A stretch of DNA of 64,000 nucleotides from NCBI GenBank assembly GCA_963662155.1, contig OY759262.1:14264282-14328281 (forward strand), read 5' to 3'. A model generated the notes under the pieces. The model made no database searches and was not told the DNA's origin. It saw only the letters and a list, made by a program, of their open reading frames with translations. Positions 53,766-64,000 of the stretch are shown here, piece after piece (position 1 is the first letter of the stretch; each line of letters begins with the position of its first letter). The translations under genes were made by a program, and so were the position numbers. Source of the DNA: Lamellibrachia columna. Its lineage: Eukaryota; Annelida; Polychaeta; Sabellida; Siboglinidae.

Positions 53766-54766
53766 GGCGATTACTTATAGGGATAATTCGTCGTCTTCAC
53801 TGCCATGTAGTTTCTTCGTTTATAGTTTATTTCCACATGGTTATGTTCGAGGTCGGTAAATCCCGTACAAGAAAGGACATTATTGCACATAACGATGCAC
53901 GTACAGTCACAACGGGGATTAAATAGAGCTTATTTAACCGTAATATTAAAAGATGAGAGAAGGACATCGCAGATGTTTCGGAACGGCGACAGCGGACGTT
54001 ATATAATGGCCGGATAAAGACATCGGTTGCGCAAAAAGATTTTTGCAGCGACATCCATTATGGGATGTGCAAATCGGAGAAGAAATTAACCGTACATTCA
54101 TTTGGCTTACTTTGTGACCAGGATAATTATAACTATAAACGTATCACGTGGTCTGAGTAATCAAAACGCATTCCATTGGCTGAATCTCGAAACACATGCA
54201 CGCATTAGGTCGAGTACTGCAATGACACATATTCGATACTTTCTCGTTTTGTAGGGTAAACGATATACTGCCGACAAGGCTGCAAACGATTACTGCCTCT
54301 CAGACACGTTTGGCTTTTTCGTTTACGGGCGCCTCTTACAGGAAACGGACCAATTCGCGACGTCTTCGGGAATCTTGTTAAACCCCGTGGTGCATTCCCG
54401 ATCGCGGTGTGATCACTTGCCGCTGTGTCGGTCGGATACATCAAGGGTGTTGTGTAAACCCTCGCGCTGGCTTCGTCGTCGTAAATTGCGTAACATCCCC
54501 GCCCCCAAATGAGTTGTTGATTCCGCTGTCACTCGCCTCGTCAACATAGTGCCTTACAATCCCGCGTTCCCCGCGGGCTTATTTTGCAATTCCGCCCCCG
54601 AATTGTGTTAAATTATATATATGACATACAAAACCACTGCAAAAAACGAATATAATTCGTCCAGCGTTTCCAACCCGCACCTTTAGGCCTATTCCTGTGG
54701 CGCGTGTCCTGCTTGCTTACGCCATGTTGACACACGCAAGAATTTGAGTAAAACCAATTAGCGTAA
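53766..54766. other. Upstream DNA, increasingly CpG-rich
   Basis: CpG frequency rises from about 54180 onward. No frame with a recognised domain; the 79-codon minus frame at 54444-54205 is unrecognised. Confidence 0.45.
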
Positions 54767-55165
54767 ATGACGCTTAAGCGTGAACGCTCCGATACAAAAG
54801 CGACCTATAAGGTCAAGAGCAGCGACGGCGATCTCCCCGGGAAATATTTTGGTCTGGCTGATGTCAATGTTCGTCAAATGTTACCGCGCAACCAGGCACT
54901 GTTGGTGCGTTGGCAATACGCCGGTGATCTCATTGTTCGTGCGTGTCATAAATCTATTATGAGAACGAGCAAGGTAATCAATTGCGGCGTGAAACAAGCG
55001 GCTATGGCGATACGTGAGATCGCCTACTCAGCCCGAGCGCGCTACCTGGAAATTGCTTTCATCATCCGCCGACAGAGGCCGTTGGTGTATGGCGTGGGCC
55101 GCCGAGTTTGGGAGGTTTTCATAGATGGCCAGGAGGCTCGTCGAAAATACATTGTCAACTCATGA
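54767..55165 (+). other. Unrecognised 132-codon ORF in CpG-rich DNA
   Basis: Open plus frame starting MTLKRERSDTKATYKVKSSD, with Arg-rich mixed composition and no repeats, unlike the artefact frames elsewhere. It ends inside copy B of the dispersed 0.1-kb repeat, which supplies its last ten residues and stop. No domain recognised; may be a remnant of whatever element carried that repeat, or chance in GC-rich DNA. Confidence 0.22.
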
Positions 55166-55246
55166 AGTGAAGTGAACATTGTCACGTCATGAAGTTGTCA
55201 TTACATTGTCTGTTGAATTAATTAATAAATTAATTAATTTATATCA
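55138..55246 (+). repeat. Dispersed 0.1-kb repeat, copy B
   Basis: Same sequence as 53613-53717 with a few substitutions and a 6-bp insertion (acattg). Confidence 0.85.
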
Positions 55247-55518
55247 ACAAAACACATTAGTATTTTTAATACAGTAGGCACTACACAATAAAAGCATTGA
55301 TTGCAATTTGTTTAAAATGGCAAACAGAAGTATAATATTTATTCTATTTATATATTTATGATTTAGTTATATACCAATAACAGTCCTGGATTAATGCCTG
55401 GTTAAACTTGCTTTAGTGTCTGACTGCTGTCAAAAGTCAAATGAATCTCGACCTATAATAAAAATACATTTGTATTGCATGTAAAATAAAAACATTGTAA
55501 ATCCAAAGTAGCTATATA

Positions 55519-55608
55519 ATAATAAAATAACTATGTACTAATAAAAGAACTGTGTACTAATAAAACAACTATGTACTAATAAAATAACTATGTACTAATA
55601 AAATAACG
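55519..55608. repeat. 19-bp tandem repeat, five copies
   Basis: Units of taataaaataactatgtac with small variants. Confidence 0.95.
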
Positions 55609-55689
55609 ACTAAATTCGCATATATTTTTGTTGTGTACGTCATTCTCACTGCGATTAATCGAATCATCCACTGATTGCATAAGTGTCGG

Positions 55690-55830
55690 TAGTGTGAATA
55701 TGTTTAAGGGCCATACATAGATACAATCAATTGGACTCTGGATAAGCCAATGCACGACATCTTTTACTTGTCATTTCGAACTTGTTGGCTTCGAATGCAG
55801 TCTTGTAGAATCTTGTCTTGATAAATCTTT
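55690..55830 (+). mobile_element. Non-LTR retrotransposon 3' end, copy 4 (diverged)
   Basis: SVNMFK peptide remnant, then ttggactctggataagccaa and a decayed cttgtagaatcttgtcttg tail. Same family as the copy at 14551. Confidence 0.6.
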
Positions 55831-55896
55831 ATGAATGTACATGTATGTTTTTGTATACCATATGCTTTATTTATGACATTTATGCCTTCTTTATGT

Positions 55897-56172
55897 TCAT
55901 CATTTGAACAAAAATACGCATGTTTTCATTAAATCGACTGTGAATGTTATAGACTATTCACACACTACATAATATTTATTTGGACATCAACGAACCGGAT
56001 TTGCTATAGGCTAAATCAGTTGAGAGGATGGAACTTTAATTGTGCGAAGTGCAATTTAATTTATGTGATAACTGACGCTACTATTCAAGAAAACTGTGGA
56101 TGTTAGTCACTGGCGATATTCATGTGAACGTCCTCCAGTTCAGCCGCTGCAGAAGGCGCAAGTATAATACGG
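55897..56172 (+). repeat. Dispersed 0.25-kb repeat, copy A
   Basis: Shares with 61073-61318 the words cattaaatcg, ggacatcaacgaacc, gtgcgaagtgcaatttaatt, actattcaagaaaactgtgg and ccagttcagccgctgcagaa in the same order and orientation. No frame or terminal repeats seen. Confidence 0.9.
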
Positions 56173-56964
56173 AGTACCCGAAGAAATCGAGGCAATATGT
56201 GTCTTTAGAGCTAATGTAAGGGGGGGGGCGGTTGGTGTTTTCTCTTTATTATGTCCACAGTGATTAAGTCAAAACCACGTATTTTCATTCGTTCCTATTC
56301 CAAACAATCTAGAAAGCGTGAGGTGCTGAGTGACGACCTTTTGAGAATTGTTCACGCACGCACGCACGCAAAGATGATGATATGTGCCGCAGGTTCGTAG
56401 GAAACACGAAGCAACGAGACAAACTGCCTCCTCTCATTTGACTCACACACCAAATATCTGTAGCTCAACAAGAATAGGACAAACACCAGGCAAAGTACAA
56501 TTAACATAACATTAATATGGTTGAATTGCTGATGGTACCTTATACAACAAGTCTGTGAGTTCTTCCTGAAACCAATGTTATGTTCACACGATGTACGTTG
56601 TCGAAATGTGGTGCATGTGTTGGTATATTAAGCCAGTAGACTGTTTTATGACGTAGTGGTTAAAAAACCGAGCACCTCCCAAACTATAAAAAATAGTTGA
56701 ATTGACGAGGGCATCTTGTATGCCTATGGTAAGCTTGGGAATTTTTCACGATCCCAACATACATATGTTCACACAGTGATGTAGGCGAACTGTTATCGTA
56801 TTTACAGAACTGCATGCGATGCATGTGTTGATATATTTAGCCTGGAGAACGTTTAGTATGCTTTATAACGTTGTGGTACAAAAAGATCAGCCATCTCCCA
56901 AAGCACAAGTATAGTTGCATTGACGATGGCATCTTGGATGGGAGCTGGGGTCTTCTTCTTCGGT
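56173..56964. other. No gene recognised
   Basis: A G run (56220), a short (CGCA)n at 56355, and two loosely similar stretches (56600-56720 and 56830-56940) that share gcatgtgttg.tata, gttgaattgacgagggcatcttg-like phrases, suggesting an old duplication. Confidence 0.45.
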
Positions 56965-57146
56965 CCCGCCCGCCCGCCCGCACGCCCGCCCGCCCGCCCG
57001 CCCGCCCGCCCGCCCGCCCGCCCGCCCGCCCGCCCGCCCGCCCGCCCGCCCGCCCGCCCGCCCGCCCGCCCGCCCGCCCGCCCGCCCGCCCGCCCGCCCG
57101 CCCGCCCGCCCGCCCGCCCGCCCGCCCGCCCGCCCGCCCGCCCGCC
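56965..57146. repeat. (CCCG)n microsatellite
   Basis: About 45 units, interrupted once by CACG near 56980. It gives one CpG every 4 bp, and (CGGG)n on the minus strand. The Pro-Pro-Ala-Arg and Gly-Gly-Arg-Ala frames are artefacts. Confidence 0.97.
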
Positions 57147-57344
57147 TGCGGCTGTAGTAGTAAGAATACTTCTTATAGCTGCAATCAGTCATTACTCGCC
57201 TTTGACCACTGCGTCTTATATCAGTTCTGGAATCAGCTTAGTGACTCATCTGTATATTCTTTCTATAACTTATCTATGTTCTTCTCACGGTATTTTGTGG
57301 CGTATTTCCGGTGGCTCATGCTTCTATTCTTACAGTGCAGACTG

Positions 57345-57510
57345 AATATGGTAAGATATTCAGTATCAACAAGGACACTACATTAACACAATTGACAGAT
57401 ATCTACACTCAAACAAATGCACACTTTTTGGACTCCCAATAAGCCAGTTGTTTCCCTGTGCACTATATCTGGAACTTGGATCTGGGTGATAATTTTCTTA
57501 AATGTTGTTA
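57345..57510 (+). mobile_element. Non-LTR retrotransposon 3' end, copy 5 (diverged)
   Basis: gacagatatct, ttggactcccaataagccag and a tcttaaatgttgtta end match the family 3' UTR in order. Coding part almost erased. Confidence 0.55.
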
Positions 57511-58251
57511 CAGTAAACAGGTCTCTGATTGTTGGGTGTTATTTGTAGTTAAATATACTAGTAAGGCTAAAACAGAATTTGTAGAAACCAGTTACTACGA
57601 CGTGCTGCGCAAACACGCGAACAGCGCCGGGTAAATATCCAAGTAATGTCTATCTGCGTCTCCGTAACATGACGGACATTTTTGACGGATTGGGCGGTTT
57701 AACTGTACCGCGAGAGTAGGCGATCAAACAAAAAAGGCTGACATGTCACACAAAGTGCACTTCGAAAACCCTTTGAAATTAGGTCATGACAGTGTGAAAG
57801 TGTAGATTAATTAATTCTGTGTTCAACACGGCGTAACGATATTACGACTGCCATCCATGCGACACGCAGGCACACCTGTGATCCGACCTTAATTGTATTT
57901 AGAAATCGACCCACTCCGCCCAGTCTTGCGTTGTGTTAAATGTCCTACATTCTTGCATTTCGGGGCCGATTTTTTGGATATATATCCAATTTTCTTCTTC
58001 AACCATCTGATTCGTTCGCTGGAACCTTTGATTGGTAAAGTCCAATATGTTCCTTTATGTCACGTGCACGGGTATTGTTGTGATTGATCGAGTAGTATTG
58101 TGGTCAGATATTTCATATTCCGTTATTTCATTATTCCTGATGCCCAGTGATCTAAACACAACTGAGACCATTCTGTCATTACGCCTTGCCGCTCATTCAG
58201 ATGGCGTCCGTTTGGTGACAAACTCGTGTCCAGTCTTCAACACAGTTGGAT
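57511..58251. other. No gene recognised
   Basis: Unique upstream DNA; frames up to 73 codons are unrecognised. Confidence 0.5.
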
Positions 58252-58474
58252 GAATGTGTAAAGCCATGTGTAAAGCCATGTGTAAAGCCATGTGTAAAGC
58301 CATGTGTAAAGCCATGTGTAAAGCCATGTGTAAAGCCATGTGTAAAGCCATGTGTAAAGCCATGTGTAAAGCCATGTGTAAAGCCATGTGTAAAGCCATG
58401 TGTAAAGCCATGTGTAAAGCCATGTGTAAAGCCATGTGTAAAGCCATGTGTAAAGCCATGTGTAAAGCCATGTG
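58252..58474. repeat. 12-bp satellite, about 18 perfect copies
   Basis: Unit atgtgtaaagcc with no sequence variation visible between copies, suggesting very recent expansion. A 12-bp period without stops keeps four frames open (CVKP, CKAM, MALH, TWLY repeats). Confidence 0.98.
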
Positions 58475-59249
58475 CGTTTTCTTAGTTGCACGTTTTGTCT
58501 GATTATGCAGCTACTTGACGCTTTCGTAAAACATACCAGTGTACAGCTTGCATTAAAATGTTACTAAATGTTACTACTAAATGCCCATCATTGTTTGTTA
58601 ATATACGTTCGGAAGTCTTAGGCTTATTTGGCAAGGTTAGCCAATCGTATAGCGGGAGACCGGCGCTATAGTTGTTACAATTTTCAGTTAAGGTCACTTT
58701 TTTGTGAAAATTATGTTAGATGCATTATTTATGTCAACGTATACGTTAAATATATTATTCGCATTAATAAAATGTACCATACCAATGATATTCCATATTA
58801 CAGTTAGGTAGATATATGAAGTGTCCCATGAAGGCGCGGTCGATTGTAACAACTAACTCCGTAAGCGGGGAAAGTTGTGTCGCAAAGTAGGTGTCGCTCG
58901 TGCATGTTACTATTATTACAATAAATGCACTATACATACTTACACTATACATACATCTTATATGCTGTGCGCATAATAACATAGGTGTTCGCAGTTCCAT
59001 ATATTAAACTTCTCGTTTTTAGTTGCCAAATGGGACGTGCACAATCCCCAGATTCTTACATAACAAACAATTGTGAATGGAATATAACTCATTGAATGGA
59101 GTATGAAATATGAATAGCAATATATCTCTAATGCGACTTCTACTTGACTGAATGACACACACGTACGCACCCACGCACACACCCACGAGCATCCACATTT
59201 CAATTAATCGTGCAATATTTATTAATTGTTTAAATATAGGACTATGCAA
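58475..59249. other. No gene recognised
   Basis: AT-rich upstream DNA with short unrecognised frames. Confidence 0.5.
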
Positions 59250-59345
59250 TAAATATTTAACAAGATTGCCATTCAAGACAAAACATCCGGCGGCAAGTGG
59301 ACAAAGAAGCCATTAGTTTATCGAGAGTCCAACAATAAAAAGTGG
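59250..59345 (-). mobile_element. Non-LTR retrotransposon 3' end, copy 6
   Basis: On the minus strand: gttggactctcgataaacta, atggcttctttgtccacttg, then aatggcaatcttgttaaata. Only 3' UTR remains. Same family as the copy at 14551. Confidence 0.75.
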
Positions 59346-59643
59346 TTGCATGGGATGCTATTGTGTGGGCATAGCCAACATAGTTTTAAGTGGCTAAAAG
59401 TCGTTTTTATCCACACCTCGTTAATTTCGTCTGGGGTAACTCCAGCTTTCTGGACAGTGTCTCTGCTGGTGGACTTCCAACGAACTACTGTCGACGATGA
59501 CTCTATGTAAAACGACTATGTAACAACGTGCCCCTGAGTACAACTAGCTTCCTATTATTCATATATATTTCTGTTAAATCAATTCAACTCTATAAAGCAC
59601 GAATAACAGATGTTTACAAACTTCCAGAGATACACTATAGAAG

Positions 59644-60046
59644 CAGTGGCATATTAAGGGGACACTGGGCCACGCCCTTTCGGCTTTAAATAATTCGCCC
59701 TTTGCGCTACTGCACGGTAGCATGGTAATCTAATGGGTGACTAAACTTGCCCCCCTTTGGCCTCCCCCTTTGGCTTTCCACTTTGGCTTCCCCCTTTGGC
59801 TTCCCCCTTTGGCCTCCCCTTTGGCTTCCCCTTTGGCCTCCCCTTTGGCCTCCTCCTTTGGCTTCCACCTTTGGCCTCCCCTTTGGCTTCCCCCTTTGGC
59901 CTCCCCTTTGGCTTCTCCCATTGGCCTCCCCTTTGGCCTCCCCCTTTGGCTTTCCCCTTTGGCTTCCCCCTTTGGCCTCCCCCATTGGCTTCCCATTTGG
60001 CCTCCCCTTTGGCTTCCCCCTTTGCTAGATCCTACATACGCCACTG
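59644..60046. mobile_element. hAT-like non-autonomous element filled by a minisatellite
   Basis: The left end CAGTGGCATATTAAGGGG and right end (reverse-complemented) CAGTGGCGTATGTAGGAT form imperfect inverted termini of the CAGTGGCGTA type common in hAT elements. The left end continues ggacactgggccacgccc, also typical. The 8-bp flanks (tatagaag / acaagatg) agree at only half the positions, so the target duplication is weak. Most of the interior is the repeat at 59746-60027. Confidence 0.55.
59746..60027. repeat. 13-15 bp minisatellite inside the hAT-like element
   Basis: About 20 units of ccccctttggcttc / ccctttggcctc. The Pro/Leu/Phe-rich plus frames and Gly/Lys-rich minus frames are artefacts. 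Confidence 0.95.
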
Positions 60047-61072
60047 ACAAGATGTGTGAACAAGATTTATTTTTATGGGCATTTTATCAAGTCTATGCCT
60101 AACTGGACAGTGGCCGAGTTACTTCAACGTACAGACTGACCCCATGCCACAAAACACCACGCCTCGTCATTTGACTTATTTAAATTTCAGCGTGGTCACA
60201 CATGCCGAAGAGAAAATAAATTTTTTGAAAGTGATTATTATTTTCGTACATGACAGCGCCGTACGTGACAGGTAACGATGTTCTGGCGCACCTAATCTTG
60301 TCAACGAACCCGCCTGTGGCCTTAATTCATATTGACAATTCACGGCATGCATTCATCATTCAATCTACCGACTGCGAACGCATTCACGGGTTGAATGTCC
60401 TCGGGACGCAACAGCGCCTCGGTCCACGCAGTTGCTCAATTACTTACCAGATAGATGGTCATTAGTCTGAAAGCTTCGATTATAAAAGCTTGACCCCCGT
60501 GTGTGGACGCGCAAGAGCGAGCCAGAATAGATGCTTTGAAAATAGAAAATGTTCATATTGACATTTGAGAAGGATTTTTTTATCATACCGGAGTAGTTTT
60601 CAGCGAAATGGATGTCTAATCAGATGGAAACAGGAGAATTGGTAACCCGAGTGCGTTCTTGTAGACGAATATGTCGCGTCGTATTTAGTAATCATATTAA
60701 TTTGCACTTTTTAGAATAATACCTGGTCACGGTATTAAATAATTCCGAAGTCGTTCTTGCGTAGAATTCAAGAGAAATGAACCAATCGGTCAAAATACCA
60801 TATAAATAAATTAAATAAATTTCATCAAAACCGAACAACATGAATATTCCGTGTTAAAACATGCGTGGTACTGTTTCTCGTCGCAGACTATTTTAAGCTG
60901 CATGGCATTTTAAAGTTCTCATTTTAAATTCATTTTGTGAAAAAGCAAACCTACCTAGTATACATATCAATTGCAACATTCACGCCCATAATCAGCATCA
61001 GCACAATGTTTACTATTTGGGATATCCACTGTTTTGAGCCTTACCAGATCTAACGACTGAAGTCAATTCTTT
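60047..61072. other. No gene recognised
   Basis: The 71-codon plus frame at 60250-60465 has mixed composition but no known domain. Confidence 0.45.
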
Positions 61073-61318
61073 CGATCATTTGACCAAACGCATGTTTCAT
61101 TAAATCGTCCGCAAATGTTAGTTAGACTATTTACATACTACATATTTGGACATCAACGAACCTTGATTTGCCATAGGCTCAGTTGAGAGGATGGGGTTTT
61201 AATGGTGCGAAGTGCAATTTAATTTATGTAATAGCTGGTGTCACTATTCAAGAAAACTGTGGATGTTTGTCTGGTGAACGGCCTCCAGTTCAGCCGCTGC
61301 AGAAGACGCAAGTATAAA
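61073..61318 (+). repeat. Dispersed 0.25-kb repeat, copy B
   Basis: Partner of 55897-56172; about 75-80% alike by eye, with deletions of up to about 16 bp. Confidence 0.9.
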
Positions 61319-61363
61319 ATGTTTTCATTTCTAAACGTTTCGTCTGTTTTAATGATGCATGTA

Positions 61364-61367
61364 TATA

Positions 61368-61403
<36 letters not shown>

Positions 61404-61512
61404 TGTATGTATGTATGTATGTATGTATGTATGTATGTATGTATGTATGTATGTATGTATGTATGTATGTATGTATGTATGTATGTATGTATATATATAT
61501 ATATATATATAT
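61364..61512. repeat. (TA)n(GTAT)n(TA)n microsatellite
   Basis: About 29 GTAT units flanked by TA runs on both sides. Confidence 0.97.
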
Positions 61513-62452
61513 CCCCCATTGGATAAAAACAGTGCTGTTAAGTAAGCCTTTGTAGATCTTCTGATGTAAGACAGCGCATGAACTATGATAGGGCCTATAT
61601 ACCTCCTGTCCAGGGGCGTCCGCAGGATTTTTTTTATCTAAACAAAATGTCGCCTTCTAATTTCGACCAGAATTCTGTACACTTACCAAAATGCTAATTT
61701 TCAACGACCAGTAATGATATCATTGTATATAATTAATTAACATATTATACTATAGTACATTTAACACATTTGAACTAGAAAACAATCTAGGCACTATTCG
61801 CTCTAACGACCTAAGTATAAATAAATATAAGAGGGGGTCTGGGTGTCCATTTTTTAAAGCAAACTGTAATCATTTGCAATCTGGTGCAACTTGAAATCAA
61901 CATAAAACATAAGATTACGTACTCTTCCGGCCACGGGTGTAAACATGACCCACCTACTCAACAACCAACAACATAAAAGGTGGATATGAACCTTCAATAT
62001 ATCATATATGTATATGGTTTGAATGTGCTAGGATTTTGCTGTTTATTAAAATTGTTTACATGTTTCAATTAATTGCAGCAGCTAGTGCTAGCATTATGGC
62101 AATACACGTGCATTAGTTCTGTTGTTGATACCAGCTTGTGCATCCTTGTTTCACTCGTGCTCAGCCTATAAGACACGCAACCTCTGGGCTGAGTAGTTGA
62201 AAGAGGAGGCGATCTGCTGGACTTATGTCCATCATCCTTCTAACTATAGTCACTCTTTGTTGGCATGCAAAGTAGTCAAGTTAACAGTGTGTCCTTTGCA
62301 GTGAGTGAAGATGGCGCCGCGTTGGCCTTATCTGCTGTCTGATTCGTGCATCCACGATGGATGCCAGCCACATTAGGGATGGACCGTTACATTTCTGGGA
62401 TCGGGTTGGATTTTTTAAATATGTGTTTGCCATATTGACGTGGAAGCACGTG
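61513..62452. other. No gene; possible hAT end
   Basis: caggggcgtccgcaggattt at 61611 resembles a hAT terminus. aagatggcgccgcg at 62308-62321 is a YY1-like motif. Confidence 0.35.
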
Positions 62453-62565
62453 CGTACGTGCGTACGTGCGAACGGCTATCTACGCGCTATCTACGGCTAT
62501 CTACGCGCCTGTAGATAGTATACAAACGGCTATCTACGCGCCTGTAGATAGTATACAAACGCAGG
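62452..62565. repeat. Compound repeat: (CGTA CGTG)n and a 33-bp unit
   Basis: A palindromic cgtgcgtacgtgcgtacgtg run, then ggctatctacgcgcctgtag + atagtatacaaac in two full and one partial copies. Each unit contains the inverted pair ctatctac / gtagatag. Confidence 0.9.
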
Positions 62566-63017
62566 CGTACCAAGGCATAAGATTCGACCAATTTCCAACC
62601 ATAAATATTTTATGCCGTGACTTAGACGTACTATGCTGGTGGGTCGTTTCAAACCTCAGAGGAAAACATGTTTGACAAAAAACGTTTGACCGTATTCCAG
62701 TACTCGATCGAAGTCCCCATCAATCCGCCCCTGGAAATGTGTCCATCGTCGACTAGGAGCGCGCATCAACATAAAGGCAGCCAGTAAATCAAGATGCCTG
62801 TCGGATGTGCGAGAACAGCACGAGAAGTCGATTGATGAAGACTCTGTTAAACGTGACCAGGATACTGAAAGATCAGGAGGTTCGAGGGATCGTTGTCGAC
62901 CAAATGCGTCAGTGTCAGGGTGTCCACGATTCCATTAATTGTAGAGACAAAAATGTCTTGTGACACAATAAGCATTTTTATAGAAATGAGTAATCGATGT
63001 GTACGTTAAATAAAATG
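62566..63017. other. No feature recognised
   Basis: Ordinary upstream DNA; caatccgcccctg at 62721-62733 could be a hAT right end. Confidence 0.4.
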
Positions 63018-63232
63018 TCGTGGGACACGGCAGCTTAGAGCGGTTAGAGCGCAGGACTGACGAGTTGAGAGGACCGGGTTTGAATGCACCATTTCAAACT
63101 TAGACAGTTTTGTTCGTTCCACTTTGCGGGTGGCTCTGTCTGGTGTCCATTCCAGGAGAAGTAAAAGTTCCCACGCGGAGGGTAAATGTGTAGCCTGCTG
63201 TGGCGTCCATGTCTCTATCAACCACACGAGTC
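63018..63232 (+). mobile_element. tRNA-derived SINE
   Basis: The head (about 63020-63090) looks like a tRNA gene: cagcttagagcggttagagc resembles the A box, a cagg..actgacgagttgaga anticodon-arm region follows, then gggtttgaatgc for the B box. Mismatched stems and a mutated B box argue against a working tRNA. A non-tRNA body follows to gtctctatcaaccacacgag. The 3' tail and target duplications were not resolved. Confidence 0.65.
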
Positions 63233-64000
63233 ACGACAGAAGTGTCCATGACGCGGCGCTGTCAATTCTGCCAACTACCTCGCACGAGGACACGATTTAA
63301 AAAATATGTCACACACTTTCACAAATGCGAGTGGCAATAAGGCAACGTGGCGAGTTTGCGACAGGTTGGACACCCTTGTCACGGCTGCAATGTGGACTTA
63401 GACCTCTTCAGCTTTACTGAGGGACGACATGAAAACGGTCTCTTGCCCGGCGTTCTGCATATACGCTTGCTGTCAACGCGTCTTTGGACTCGTAGGACTT
63501 GAACATATTAGAATGTTTTAGTTTCCCGACATCGCGAACAATAAGGACATTTCCATGGTGTCCAAGCAGAAATAACGTAAAATGACAACGGAATATCGAG
63601 TCACACAGTTAGATAGCATAAAATAAAAAAACTAACTCCACTAATTGGAAGATAAAAATGTCACGAACACCACGGAGAGCAAATAATATACAACCAGACG
63701 TCTTAAACCCAATGGACTAACACTGGACATAAATTGACACGAACATGTATACATTTTGTTTGCAAATTGCAGCAAATAAAACTATTGAAACTCCAGCAAA
63801 ATCTTGTAATCAATGCAGTACACGCTTCTTGTGGTCCTTGGCTGTATATTACGTTCCTCTTCTGTCATTAAATAACGAGTCGTAGTTTTAAAAAGGCATA
63901 TATTATACAACAAATTAAACTAATTGCTGGTATTGTAACAAAAATCATACTGAAACAAGTACAGAATCGCCGATGATAGGACTGACAAAGAGAACTACAC
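63233..64000. other. No feature recognised
   Basis: Unique sequence to the window end. Confidence 0.5.

Noticed and set aside
56871..57386. 171-codon Pro/Ala/Arg-rich frame
   Set aside because: (CCCG)n reads as PPAR in all frames of that strand; flanks are unrelated and include a dead retrotransposon end.
59707..60102. Pro/Leu/Phe-rich and Gly/Lys-rich frames, some above 100 codons
   Set aside because: Artefacts of the ccccctttggcttc repeat inside the hAT-like element.
61611..62733. A 1.1-kb hAT element with CAGGGGCG ends
   Set aside because: Both ends look plausible (caggggcgtccgcagga and tccgcccctg), but the inverted match beyond eight bases and the 8-bp flanks do not agree. Kept only as a note.
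63020..63090. Functional tRNA gene
   Set aside because: The B box is mutated, stems do not pair well by eye, and a SINE-like body follows.

Overview
This is eukaryotic, animal nuclear DNA with one gene I can identify: the 5' part of a BCL11-type zinc-finger transcription factor (ortholog group of vertebrate BCL11A/BCL11B), read on the minus strand. Exon 1 (coding 50807 down to 50756) encodes a start like the conserved N-terminal peptide of BCL11 and SALL proteins (MSRRKQGKPQH in vertebrate BCL11A), here MSARRKGKPQH. It ends in a consensus donor, C|GTGAGTATA. Exon 2 (9129 down to 8692) encodes the BCL11 N-terminal CCHC zinc finger (CGRC...LSDIVDFIDHK...C), then an acidic and Ser/Thr-rich segment. 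Both splice sites keep phase 1, which is the phase of the matching junctions in human BCL11A. Intron 1 is about 41.6 kb. Intron 2 begins at 8691 and runs off the low end of the window, so the C-terminal zinc fingers are not here.

The organism is an invertebrate, probably a lophotrochozoan such as a mollusc. This rests on the diverged BCL11 protein, AT-rich DNA, very dense mini- and microsatellites, CR1/L2-type retrotransposon 3' ends, a piggyBac MITE and a tRNA-derived SINE. It is inference; nothing seen fixes the species.

Layout: 1-8691 is partial intron 2, with a piggyBac-type MITE (4484-5117) and four adjacent minisatellites (6313-8640, units of 51, 20, 19 and 40 bp) that stop about 50 bp from the exon 2 donor. 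8692-9129 is exon 2. 9130-50755 is intron 1, which holds a CTA/TAG trinucleotide array, a 27-bp minisatellite, three 5'-truncated non-LTR retrotransposon ends, a 2.3-kb 40-bp minisatellite with higher-order structure (39111-41385), a 58-bp minisatellite, a TA-cored inverted repeat (46434-46856) and a long-TIR MITE (47699-48057). 50390-51450 is a CpG-rich block around exon 1, the likely promoter. 51450-64000 is upstream DNA with more retrotransposon ends, a 182-bp (CCCG)n array, a perfect-looking 12-bp satellite, a hAT-like element filled with its own minisatellite, a dispersed 0.25-kb repeat pair and a SINE.

Nearly all long open frames in this window are products of tandem repeats whose unit contains no stop codon. 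I found no rRNA, no functional tRNA, no CRISPR array and no operon. The most interesting points are the altered NuRD-type peptide and the zinc-finger spacing of the BCL11 protein, a CAGCAG tandem acceptor at exon 2, and the concentration of structured repeats around exon 2 and within intron 1.
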